The notes below the pieces were generated by a model. The model was not told where the DNA came from and did not search any database. It worked only from the letters and a program-made list of their open reading frames with translations. Positions 52,434 to 60,643 of a DNA stretch of 64,000 nucleotides are shown here, piece after piece. The position numbers were made by a program, and so were the translations under genes. Source of the stretch: Eubacterium sp. (GTDB taxonomy: Bacteria; Bacillota; Clostridia; Oscillospirales; Acutalibacteraceae); NCBI GenBank assembly GCA_017886765.1, contig JAGHJI010000080.1, forward strand, positions 1 through 64,000. The letters run 5' to 3'. Numbering within the stretch: position 1 is the stretch's first letter; the number at the start of each line of letters is the position of its first letter.

Positions 52434-52931
52434 ATGGCCAAAAGAGAAGGATATATCAACTGGGACGAATACTTTATGGGCGTGGCGATCCTTGCTTCCC
52501 AGAGGAGCAAGGACCCGAACACACAGGTTGGCGCCTGTATAGTAAACGACGACAATAAAATCATGTCCGTAGGATACAACGGCTTTCCGAGGGGATGCAG
52601 CGACGATGAATTCCCCTGGGACCGCAGCGGCGACAAGGACAGCGACACAAAATACCCCTATGTCTGCCATGCCGAACTAAACGCGATTTTAAACGCCGGC
52701 GGCAACAACCTCAGCGGCTGCCGCATATATGTGGCGCTTTTCCCCTGCAACGAATGCGCCAAAGCAATCATTCAATGCGGCATCAAGGAAGTAATATACA
52801 TAAGCGATAAATATAAGGACACCGACCTGGTACAGGCGAGCAAAAGAATGCTAAACAGCGCCGGAGTCAAGCTGACGCATTTCAACTCAAATAAATCCAT
52901 CACCATAGATTTTAATGCTGAGGAAATATAA
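52434..52931 (+). CDS. comEB: Deoxycytidylate (dCMP) deaminase
   Basis: 165 aa zinc-dependent deaminase. The zinc/catalytic motif HAELNAIL and the second motif PCNECAKAII are intact, with SKDPNTQVGACIV near the start. It deaminates dCMP to dUMP for thymidylate synthesis and is allosterically governed by dCTP/dTTP in this family. The name comEB follows the Bacillus homologue; competence function is not implied. Ribosome site AAAGGAG precedes the ATG. Confidence 0.93.
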   Translation: MAKREGYINWDEYFMGVAILASQRSKDPNTQVGACIVNDDNKIMSVGYNGFPRGCSDDEFPWDRSGDKDSDTKYPYVCHAELNAILNAGGNNLSGCRIYVALFPCNECAKAIIQCGIKEVIYISDKYKDTDLVQASKRMLNSAGVKLTHFNSNKSITIDFNAEEI

Positions 52932-52935
52932 CTTA

Positions 52936-53550
52936 ATGAATATCGATATTTATGATTTTGACAAAACCATCGTACCCTTTGACAGCGGCTCTCTGTTTTG
53001 CGGATATTGCCTGCTGCATTACCCGTATCTCATTCTGTTTCTGCCTATTGCTGTACCCGTTCTTTTGACGGCAGCGATACTGATGATTTTGAAAATAATC
53101 CGCTTTACCGATTTTAAAAAAATCTGCTTTATGTTTGTCCCCCTTATTCCGCTTGACAAGGCAGTCAAAGGCTTTTGGGACCGGCATGAAAAAGATGTAC
53201 ATAAATGGTTCTATAAAAGGGAAAGATATTCCGTTGTAATCAGCGCGTCTCCCGATTTTCTCCTTAATGAAATCGGAGACCGTTTGGGATTTGACAAGCT
53301 TATCTGCACCCGGCACAACAGAAAAACCGGCTCCATTATAGGAGAGAATTGCCGGGGCGAGGAAAAGGTAAAAAGGCTTTCTCAGGAATTTGATATGACA
53401 GACATAAATGTTATAAATGTTTACTCCGATTCACTCAAACACGACAGACCCATTTTTTCTTTGGGAAAAAACTGCTATCAGATAGTTAACAGCAAAATTG
53501 TACCTTTCAAATATGACGAGGTATACACGAACGGAGACTTGAGGGGATGA
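52936..53550 (+). CDS. HAD-superfamily hydrolase, PSPase-like, membrane-associated
   Basis: 204 aa. The HAD nucleophile motif DFDKT opens the protein (Asp7), motif II is ISASPDF and motif III VYSDSLKHDRP. Between them a hydrophobic run (LPIAVPVLLTAAILMIL, about 38-56) suggests a membrane segment, unlike soluble SerB. It may be a lipid- or polyprenyl-phosphate phosphatase of the HAD-IB group; substrate unknown. Start ATG 52936, five nt after the deaminase gene; a longer in-frame start overlaps that gene. Confidence 0.82.
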   Translation: MNIDIYDFDKTIVPFDSGSLFCGYCLLHYPYLILFLPIAVPVLLTAAILMILKIIRFTDFKKICFMFVPLIPLDKAVKGFWDRHEKDVHKWFYKRERYSVVISASPDFLLNEIGDRLGFDKLICTRHNRKTGSIIGENCRGEEKVKRLSQEFDMTDINVINVYSDSLKHDRPIFSLGKNCYQIVNSKIVPFKYDEVYTNGDLRG

Positions 53551-53553
53551 CTT

Positions 53554-54864
53554 ATGAAAAAAACGATTGCAATTTGCGTCCTGCTTGCGGCTGTAATAGG
53601 CACGTTTATCTATTCGTATCAATACAGAAGTGAAAAGATAACGCAGCAGACATCGGTAATTGCAGCAACATCGGCACAAACGACTGAAAGCGAGACCGCG
53701 AATGAAGAAGAAGCGGCTCAGGGACGGCATCTTGTAGCCGAGGACAAGGAAAACGACTATCAGATCTATTTTGACGGAACAAATACGGAAATCGTACACG
53801 GCGAATATAAAAGAACTTTCACTTCATGGTCATATTCTTTAAGCTGTGAGGATCCTGTAATTTACTGCAAGGACTATGACGGCGACGGCGATAACGAACT
53901 GATGCTGAAAATTGTAAACGGGAGACTTGAAGAACAGTATGACAAAAACTCGTCTCCATATACCTATGCGCTTTATATGTTTGAGCCGATAACCACCAGT
54001 TCCGGAGAAAAAACATTTTCAGCAATTGTTGCGTCTGCGGACACGTGGAAAGAGCCGTTTGCCGAGGCCATCAATTGCGAGCTGACGCAGCTAAAAAACT
54101 GCAATAAATTTCTGCAATTTACAATGGATGACGCAGACGAGACAATCGTCTACAACGAAAAAACCGGTATTACCACAAACGAACATGTAGGTTACGGACT
54201 TGCGTTTTGCGACAACAGCAAAAACTACTACACACTTGACAGATGGACAAGAGGCGCAGGCATCTATGATCTTGATAAGAACGGAAACATTACGCTGGAC
54301 ATACAGGTCCTCGTTAATTATCAGGAAATTACGGATACGCAGTATTTAGGCAACATTCATTGTGAAATGACAGTTACCGACAATATGTTCTCCATATCGC
54401 CCAATACAATTGTCTTTAACGCTATTGACCCATATGAGGTGGCAGACCCGAGAGACCTGGCAGAAAGCAAATGGACCTGCGTAATAGACAATGAAAGCGC
54501 CGGTACAAATTTTAAAAGCACCGAAATTGATTGGATCGACGCCGAGTTCAGCCTGGAAAACACCGACGAGCAAAACGCACAGTACTTTGAATCCATGCCA
54601 AGCAAAATAAAATGTGTGGACAGTGTGAAATTTACTCAGGGCGCTGTTGTGCTCACCGCAAAGGACGGTTATACATTTTCACAAACCATTGCTGACAGCG
54701 GTAAGTTTTCCGTACTGATCAACAGCGGTGAGGACGATGAATACGATATATCATATACCTGCAGCGTCAGCAATAAAAACAATTCCAGCACGCTTACAAT
54801 TAAATTTGATAAAACGTATGACAAGGAAGATTTTGGCAATATTACAATTAAATTCGGAGTATAA
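53554..54864 (+). CDS. Membrane-anchored protein of unknown function
   Basis: 436 aa. An N-terminal signal/anchor (residues 4-20) precedes a Thr/Glu-rich linker (about 30-60) and an acidic exported domain. The segment DYDGDGDNELML near residue 110 looks like a calcium-binding FG-GAP/EF-hand-like loop. I recognise no family. It starts 4 nt after the HAD gene and is probably co-transcribed. Confidence 0.75.
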   Translation: MKKTIAICVLLAAVIGTFIYSYQYRSEKITQQTSVIAATSAQTTESETANEEEAAQGRHLVAEDKENDYQIYFDGTNTEIVHGEYKRTFTSWSYSLSCEDPVIYCKDYDGDGDNELMLKIVNGRLEEQYDKNSSPYTYALYMFEPITTSSGEKTFSAIVASADTWKEPFAEAINCELTQLKNCNKFLQFTMDDADETIVYNEKTGITTNEHVGYGLAFCDNSKNYYTLDRWTRGAGIYDLDKNGNITLDIQVLVNYQEITDTQYLGNIHCEMTVTDNMFSISPNTIVFNAIDPYEVADPRDLAESKWTCVIDNESAGTNFKSTEIDWIDAEFSLENTDEQNAQYFESMPSKIKCVDSVKFTQGAVVLTAKDGYTFSQTIADSGKFSVLINSGEDDEYDISYTCSVSNKNNSSTLTIKFDKTYDKEDFGNITIKFGV

Positions 54865-54917
54865 TTGTCTTATACAAGAATAAAATATAAATAAAAACTA
54901 AAGAATTTTAATTAAAG

Positions 54918-54946
54918 TTGATTATGTATGTCTGATATGATATCAT
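54918..54946 (+). promoter_or_regulatory. Predicted promoter of degV
   Basis: TTGATT (54918-54923), 17-nt spacer, TATCAT (54941-54946), 40 nt before the ATG. Confidence 0.5.
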
Positions 54947-54985
54947 ACTAAAGATTTAAAAAAACAGGAGGTTTGGCTGAACAGT

Positions 54986-55840
54986 ATGAAAGAAGTTATA
55001 ATTACAGCAGATTCTACCTGTGATTTGCCTTCTCAATTCATTGAGCAAAACAATATTGTAATTCTGCCGCTTTCCGTTCTTTTGGGTGATAAATCATATT
55101 ATGACGGTATAGACGTTTTTCCGAAAGATATTTATGCATATGTTGAAAAGACCGGAATCCTGCCAAAAACATCTGCGGTAACTCCGGCGCAGTATTATGA
55201 GGTTTTTGAAAAGGCTCACGAAGAGGGCAAGGCGGTGGTCCATATCGGTCTTTCTTCCGCCATTTCATCAAGCTATCAGAATGCATGTATTGCCGCGGGA
55301 GAATTTGACGATATTTACTGCATCGATTCAAAAAGTCTCTGCACCGCTATGGGACTTCTGGTCTTAAAGGCATGCGATTTCAGAGCGAAAGGATTTGACG
55401 CAAAAAAAATCGCCCACCGCGTCAATGCATTAGTGCCAAAGGTAAGCACCACCTTTGTGCTGGACAATCTGGAATATCTGCATAAAGGCGGCAGGTGCTC
55501 TGCTGTTACGAAATTCAGCGCAAATATACTGGGTATCAAACCCAGCATTGCTGTTGACCCCGCAACCGGAACCCTGGACGTTGCCAAAAAGTACCGCGGA
55601 AAAATGGATGTTGTCTATAAACAGTATATCAACGACTGTCTGAGAGATATAAACAAGATTGATACGTCACGTATCGTTATTGCCAACAGCGGCGGTATCA
55701 GTCCGGATATCATCAGCTTTGCAAAAGGCGTAATTGAAGGAAAGGCAAAATTCGGTGAGATCATCCTCGCCGATGCGAAATGCACCATATCATCCCACTG
55801 CGGTCCGCGTACCCTGGCAATCTTTTATATAAAAAAATAG
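54986..55840 (+). CDS. DegV-family fatty-acid-binding protein
   Basis: 284 aa. The N-terminal ITADSTCDLP motif, HIGLSSAISSSYQNA and the C-terminal GP/GTLAIFYIKK segment are DegV hallmarks. In Gram-positives DegV/FakB proteins bind fatty acids for phosphorylation by FakA; whether this one partners a FakA homologue is unknown, as none is nearby. A strong AGGAGG lies about 12 nt before the ATG. A hairpin terminator follows. Confidence 0.9.
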   Translation: MKEVIITADSTCDLPSQFIEQNNIVILPLSVLLGDKSYYDGIDVFPKDIYAYVEKTGILPKTSAVTPAQYYEVFEKAHEEGKAVVHIGLSSAISSSYQNACIAAGEFDDIYCIDSKSLCTAMGLLVLKACDFRAKGFDAKKIAHRVNALVPKVSTTFVLDNLEYLHKGGRCSAVTKFSANILGIKPSIAVDPATGTLDVAKKYRGKMDVVYKQYINDCLRDINKIDTSRIVIANSGGISPDIISFAKGVIEGKAKFGEIILADAKCTISSHCGPRTLAIFYIKK

Positions 55841-55846
55841 TCATAC

Positions 55847-55908
55847 AAACGGTGAAGCAAAGATATTATATAAATTCCAAAAACTGTCTTTGTTTAGCCG
55901 TTTTTCTT
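55847..55908 (+). terminator. Probable terminator after degV
   Basis: AAACGG (55847-55852) / CCGTTT (55898-55903) with GCAAAGA (55857-55863) / TCTTTGT (55887-55893) stacked inside, then TTTCTTTC. Imperfect but with a good U-tract. Confidence 0.55.
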
Positions 55909-55947
55909 TCCCAGAATTGTAAACCTATAAAGGAGAAAAAGTATACA

Positions 55948-56889
55948 ATGTCTTTAAAAAACGATATTTTATATGAACTGTTGAACAACGACGACTACAT
56001 AAGCGGGCAAGCGCTTTCCAAAAAATTCTCAAAAAGCCGCGCCGCTGTATGGAAGGCAGTTAAAAGCCTTATCCATGACGGCTATGATATTGACGCCGTT
56101 ACAAACAGGGGTTATAAACTCACGGACAGCAACAATCTGATCTCCGCCCAAAGCATAAAAGCGGCTGTTAAAAGCGACGTAGAAGTGCTGTATTTCCCTT
56201 CTGTAGACTCCACCAACAACTGCTGCAAAAGGCTTCTTGCCGATGGAAAAAACGGAGTTTTTCTTGTTACTGCCGACGAACAGACCGCCGGAAGAGGCAG
56301 GCAGGGCAAAAGCTTCTATTCCCCGCCCCTTACCGGCGTTTATTTCAGTCTGGTAATCCGGCCCCGGACCACTTTGCAAAATGCGGTAACCGCTACCACG
56401 GCGGCTGCAGTAGCGGTTTGCAAGGCGATAGAAAAGCTCACGGACAAAAAGCCGAAAATCAAATGGGTTAACGATGTTTACCTTGACGGCAAAAAGATCT
56501 GCGGAATTCTGACGGAAGCCGTAACCAACTTTGAGGACGCAACCGTGGAAAGCGTAATCATCGGTATCGGAATAAATATCACCACTGTAGATTTTCCCGA
56601 AGATGTGCCAAGCGCAGGAAGTTTAAACGCAAAAATCAGCAGAAACGGACTTATCGCAGAAATTACCAGCGAGCTGCTGGAAATCGCTCAAGGAGATTAT
56701 AATGCCTTTATTGCGTATTACCGCAGCCATTCCATGGTGATCGGCGAAAAAATTAAGTTTATCCACAACGCAAAGGTTACCGCGGCAACAGCCGTTGCCA
56801 TTGATGAAACCGGGGGATTGGAGGTGGAGCTTGAAAACGGCGAGCACACTGTCCTGCGCAGCGGTGAAATCAGCATAAGAAGATTTTAA
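55948..56889 (+). CDS. birA: Biotin protein ligase/biotin operon repressor
   Basis: 313 aa bifunctional BirA. An N-terminal winged helix (1-60, DDYISGQALSKKFSKSRAAVW) joins the ligase domain with the biotinyl-AMP loop GRGRQGKSF near residue 115 and KWVNDVYLDGKKICGILTEA. It attaches biotin to carboxylases and may repress biotin genes. Start ATG 55948 follows AAAGGAG; the long upstream extension over the degV end is rejected. A long terminator follows. Confidence 0.95.
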   Translation: MSLKNDILYELLNNDDYISGQALSKKFSKSRAAVWKAVKSLIHDGYDIDAVTNRGYKLTDSNNLISAQSIKAAVKSDVEVLYFPSVDSTNNCCKRLLADGKNGVFLVTADEQTAGRGRQGKSFYSPPLTGVYFSLVIRPRTTLQNAVTATTAAAVAVCKAIEKLTDKKPKIKWVNDVYLDGKKICGILTEAVTNFEDATVESVIIGIGINITTVDFPEDVPSAGSLNAKISRNGLIAEITSELLEIAQGDYNAFIAYYRSHSMVIGEKIKFIHNAKVTAATAVAIDETGGLEVELENGEHTVLRSGEISIRRF

Positions 56890-56890
56890 A

Positions 56891-56936
56891 AAAATAACCG
56901 AACTGTTATCTAACATCATAACAGTTCGGTTATTTT
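56891..56936. terminator. Bidirectional terminator between birA and ybbR
   Basis: AAAATAACCGAACTGTTAT (56891-56909) pairs with 56918-56936 in a 19-bp stem with an 8-nt loop and T-runs on both strands, suited to two convergent genes. Confidence 0.93.
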
Positions 56937-56955
56937 TTATATTTATATTGCTTTC

Positions 56956-58245
56956 TTAGGCCTGTGTAATGTTTACATCGGCAGTATAATCGCCATAAAT
57001 CCAGCAGGTGTCGGAATTGCTCAGAGCGGTCGTAACCTTATAGGAAGCTGTGCCCTCTTTAATATCTTCAGCAGATACTCCGGAAAGGTCAACAACAAGG
57101 CTTACACTGGAGGCTGAAATATCCTCCAGATTTTCCTCGGTGCCGATAACCGTTACTTCATTTGTGCTCAGTCCCGTAATGGTGGCATTATAACCCTCAG
57201 GCGCATTGATTACACGTATATTGTCCGAGCTTACGGAAACGGTTTTTTCCGTATAATCAGACGGTACATTGACCGTTACTTCAATTTCATCAATATTGTC
57301 AAGTATAACGAATCCGTCAAGGGACTCCACGTTAAAGGTAAATGTATTCTCACCGGTATTCAGTTTTGAAAAATCAATACTGCCGATAACTGCTTGGGTT
57401 ATATTGGCATCCTCCAGAACACCGGCATTTACTCTGTCCACACTGTATGAAATATCAAAATCACTCATGTCAAGGCGGCTGGGCTGCCCGGCAAAATTAG
57501 CCGTAACGTCAAGCACCATTTCCCTTAATACAGGTATAGTTATGGTCAGGTTTTCCCCACCGGTTTCAATCGTGATATAACTTACATTTGAGCCGTTGCT
57601 GTCCAGCGCGTTAACCGTCAGATCCATCGAGGTGGTGGCAGTCAGCTTTTCTTCAATATTTACAACAGCGGTAACGGAAGCGACCTGGGAAACATACGAC
57701 CGCGGTCCCCTTACTGTAACCGTGCTTTCGCTGAGCAGGGGCTGTCCCATTGTGTATCCCTCTTCTATAAAATCATCGTTGGAATACTGGATATCCACAT
57801 CCATTACCTTTTCATCTTCAACATCAAAATAGGCTCTGTACGCCGTAGGATAATAGCTTGATACGGTAAATTCCGCATTTTCATCCGTTTCAACTCTGAT
57901 CGGTACGTCATACGTTCCGCTGGAGGTCACCGCATTTGTCTGAAGATAGACATTAAGATCATCAGCAGTAATATCTCTGGCAAGATATTTTTTACAGCTT
58001 ATGGTTACCTCTACATCTATCTTGTCATCACCATAACATTTCAGTCCCAGCTGCTCCGCGGCGGTACCGGAAAAATCCGCCGCAACGGAAACATTGATAG
58101 TCTTTGTCGTTTCAGGCGACAGGTTTATTGATGTAACGATCCAGATAATAACTGCCAGTATAATGGAAATGATAATAAGATATTTATCATTATAAATCAG
58201 TTTTCTTAATGAAAACTTGTTTTTTTTCTTTTCTTTTTCAGCCAT
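56956..58245 (-). CDS. cdaR: CdaA regulator CdaR (YbbR-domain protein)
   Basis: 429 aa. One membrane segment near the N-terminus (YLIIISIILAVIIWIVTSI) and three to four extracytoplasmic YbbR repeats with recurring VTVRGPRSYV-like motifs. It modulates the diadenylate cyclase CdaA; the two genes overlap by one base (TAATG), as in most Firmicutes. The glmM gene often found next is not here. Confidence 0.93.
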   Translation of the reverse strand: MAEKEKKKNKFSLRKLIYNDKYLIIISIILAVIIWIVTSINLSPETTKTINVSVAADFSGTAAEQLGLKCYGDDKIDVEVTISCKKYLARDITADDLNVYLQTNAVTSSGTYDVPIRVETDENAEFTVSSYYPTAYRAYFDVEDEKVMDVDIQYSNDDFIEEGYTMGQPLLSESTVTVRGPRSYVSQVASVTAVVNIEEKLTATTSMDLTVNALDSNGSNVSYITIETGGENLTITIPVLREMVLDVTANFAGQPSRLDMSDFDISYSVDRVNAGVLEDANITQAVIGSIDFSKLNTGENTFTFNVESLDGFVILDNIDEIEVTVNVPSDYTEKTVSVSSDNIRVINAPEGYNATITGLSTNEVTVIGTEENLEDISASSVSLVVDLSGVSAEDIKEGTASYKVTTALSNSDTCWIYGDYTADVNITQA

Positions 58246-59114
58246 TATTTTCTCAGCCTCCTTACCAGTTTTGTAATAATCTTGTCATCGGAGGATGAGC
58301 CAGACGGAACAAACTCAGTCATAAGAATATCTCTTAAATCGCCGTCGGAAATATCTCTCTGGAGCACGCCCTTTTGTACAACCGAAATAAAACCTGTTTC
58401 TTCACTGACGATTACTACGATCGCGTCACTTTGCTCCGTAATTCCGATACCTGCCCTGTGCCTTGTACCGAGGGCGGAGGAAACGATTTTTTTTGTAAGC
58501 GGAAGAATACATCCCGCGGCGTAAATCTCACCGTCACGTATCACCATAGCGCCGTCGTGAAGCGGTGATTTAGGGAAAAAGATATTCTCCACAAGCTCCT
58601 TTGACACCTTGGCGTGAATCTCCGTGCCGGTTGCGATTACGTCACCCAAGAGCGTATTGTTTTCAAAACAGATAAGCGCGCCGATCTTCTGGTCGCTCAT
58701 ATCAGAGCACGCTTTGCAGACAGCTTCGATAGCGTCAGAAATCTCCGCAATTTCCACCGCTACCCCGGGATGAATGATGGTCTTCAGATTCTTTGCTGTG
58801 GCGCCGTGTCCCACCTGTTCAAGAATTTTTCTGACCTCCGGCGCGAAAAGAATAACAAGAATAATAAGGATATTTGAAAAAACCGCCTCAAATATATAGC
58901 TTGCGGCTTCCATATTAAGGAGATTTACAACGCCGTAAATAACGGCAAGATAAATAAGACCTTTTACAAGCTGAATGGCCCTTGATTCCCTGATAATACG
59001 GATACATATATAAATAAGGATCGAAACCATTACAATATCTAAAAAGTCTGTTATTGTGAAAGTGGAGAATACACTTATTATTCGGTTAAAAACATCTGTA
59101 ATCTGCTCTGCCAT
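58245..59114 (-). CDS. cdaA: Diadenylate cyclase CdaA
   Basis: 289 aa. Three N-terminal membrane segments (about 20-85) precede the DAC domain with the DGA motif (HDGAMVIRDGEIYAAGC) and the RHRAGIG motif, both catalytic. It makes c-di-AMP from ATP for potassium and osmotic homeostasis and wall control. First gene of cdaA-cdaR, which share a one-base overlap. Confidence 0.96.
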   Translation of the reverse strand: MAEQITDVFNRIISVFSTFTITDFLDIVMVSILIYICIRIIRESRAIQLVKGLIYLAVIYGVVNLLNMEAASYIFEAVFSNILIILVILFAPEVRKILEQVGHGATAKNLKTIIHPGVAVEIAEISDAIEAVCKACSDMSDQKIGALICFENNTLLGDVIATGTEIHAKVSKELVENIFFPKSPLHDGAMVIRDGEIYAAGCILPLTKKIVSSALGTRHRAGIGITEQSDAIVVIVSEETGFISVVQKGVLQRDISDGDLRDILMTEFVPSGSSSDDKIITKLVRRLRK

Positions 59115-59190
59115 ATTATACTTCCTCAGTATTGCTGTTTTTACTTTCAGTAATATTTTAACACACGGAAATTGAGAAATAAAGGGAATA

Positions 59191-60321
59191 TCAAAGTTTT
59201 TTCAAAGAGTTTATAAAAATTTCACATTCACGTTCTGTCGTAAACACGGACGGACTTATCCTGACCGTGCCCCTGTCCATCGTACCGAAAGCACGGTGAG
59301 CCAAAGGCGCGCAATGAAGCCCGGCGCGAACGGCAATCCCCCTCTGGGCAAGAAGAGAAGCAGTCTTTTCCGACGGGTAATCATCATAATTAAAGGAAAG
59401 AATCGGAGCAAAAACATCCTTTTGGGGAAAAGGCGTATACAGCACTGCTTTTTCGTTTTTACTGAGCTGTGAATAAAGCATCTGAATGCATTTAAGCTCG
59501 TGGCGGCAAATGTTTTCGACGCCCTTTCTTCTGACAAAATCCACTCCCGCGCCGAGGCCTATTATACCACTGTTATTCAGTGTGCCGGATTCAAACCTGT
59601 CAGGCATGGATTCCGGCTGGTTAAGATCCATGGAAGATGAGCCTGTACCGCCTTCCATTATGGTGTTTAATTTTATTTCATCACGGATTGCCATAAAACC
59701 CGTTCCCATCGGGCCGTAAAGGCCTTTATGACCGGGCGCGCACAAAATATCTATATTGTCGGTTTGTCCGCTGACAGACAAAACGCCTACACTTTGCGCA
59801 CCGTCAACAATAAATCTAATGCCTCTTTCACGGCACAGCTTTCCAAGTTCTTTTATAGGAAAAATATATCCGAATACATTTGACGCGTGCATACATATGA
59901 TTACCGACGTATTGCTCTTTATAAGCGCCTTGAAATTTCTCAAAGTTTCTTCCTTATCCATTCCCGGCATAGCGGTATCGCAAGTGATCATACCCATATT
60001 CGCCAACGAATAAACCGGTCTGGCAACGGCATTATGCTCCAGACCTGAAAGGATAATATGATCACCTTTTTTTACGCTGCCCTTGATCGCCATATTCAGC
60101 GCGGCTGTACAATTCTGTGTAAAAGCAATATTCTGAGGCGGGAACGAAATAAATTCACCCAATTTTTCCCTCACGTCATAGATTTTATCCGCGGCTGCAA
60201 CAGAGGATCTGTAACCTCCCCGCCCGCTGTTGAAGCTGTATTTTTTCATCGCATATCCCGCCGACTGCAAAACCGCGTTGGGCTTAGGATTCGTGGTGGC
60301 GCTGTTATCAAGATATATCAT
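59191..60321 (-). CDS. Cysteine desulfurase-family aminotransferase
   Basis: 376 aa class V PLP enzyme. It starts YLDNSATTNPKP; the PLP lysine is in APGHKGLYGPMGTG, and the HASNVFGYIFPIKEL segment is intact. Near the C-terminus GLHCAPLAH carries the active-site Cys. It overlaps the DUF3343 gene by 4 nt, and DUF3343 is a putative Se/S carrier. The pair therefore likely mobilises sulfur or selenium from cysteine or selenocysteine. Not linked to isc or suf genes here. Confidence 0.88.
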   Translation of the reverse strand: MIYLDNSATTNPKPNAVLQSAGYAMKKYSFNSGRGGYRSSVAAADKIYDVREKLGEFISFPPQNIAFTQNCTAALNMAIKGSVKKGDHIILSGLEHNAVARPVYSLANMGMITCDTAMPGMDKEETLRNFKALIKSNTSVIICMHASNVFGYIFPIKELGKLCRERGIRFIVDGAQSVGVLSVSGQTDNIDILCAPGHKGLYGPMGTGFMAIRDEIKLNTIMEGGTGSSSMDLNQPESMPDRFESGTLNNSGIIGLGAGVDFVRRKGVENICRHELKCIQMLYSQLSKNEKAVLYTPFPQKDVFAPILSFNYDDYPSEKTASLLAQRGIAVRAGLHCAPLAHRAFGTMDRGTVRISPSVFTTERECEIFINSLKKL

Positions 60322-60539
60322 CGGGTATCAACACCCCGTATTTTTATTTTTCCGCGCTCCAGTATTTTTACAGGTTCCTCGCTGTCCGCTGTAACCTCCA
60401 AGGCGTAGCCGCAGCCATCGGATTTCACGGGATTTTCTATTTTTTTAATCTGCGCTTTATATCCCTCTGAACGCAGTAATCTCTGTCCCCTCTGCGCATT
60501 TGTTATCGAACCTACTTTTATATATAAGATCATATTCAT
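60318..60539 (-). CDS. DUF3343 putative Se/S-carrier protein
   Basis: 73 aa. The small ferredoxin-like fold shows YIKVGSITNAQRGQRLLRSEG and a conserved DGCGYAL segment whose Cys may carry persulfide. The family has been proposed as selenium or sulfur carriers working with cysteine desulfurases. It is directly coupled to such a gene, overlapping its start by 4 nt. Start at 60539 or 60533; a GAGG lies just upstream. Confidence 0.85.
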   Translation of the reverse strand: MNMILYIKVGSITNAQRGQRLLRSEGYKAQIKKIENPVKSDGCGYALEVTADSEEPVKILERGKIKIRGVDTR

Positions 60540-60597
60540 GGTACCTCATTTCATAACATATTTCATTGTATGAAAAAAAGCAAGATTGGGAATAGGG

Positions 60598-60632
60598 AAA
60601 AGAAAAGGAGAGTCTGGTCAGACTCTCCTTTT
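60598..60632 (-). terminator. Terminator after the long-tailed MFS gene
   Basis: AAAAGGAGAGTCT/AGACTCTCCTTTT, a 13-bp stem with a 4-nt loop, followed on the minus strand by TTTTCTTTTCCC. Confidence 0.9.
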
Positions 60633-60643
60633 GCTCAAACATA

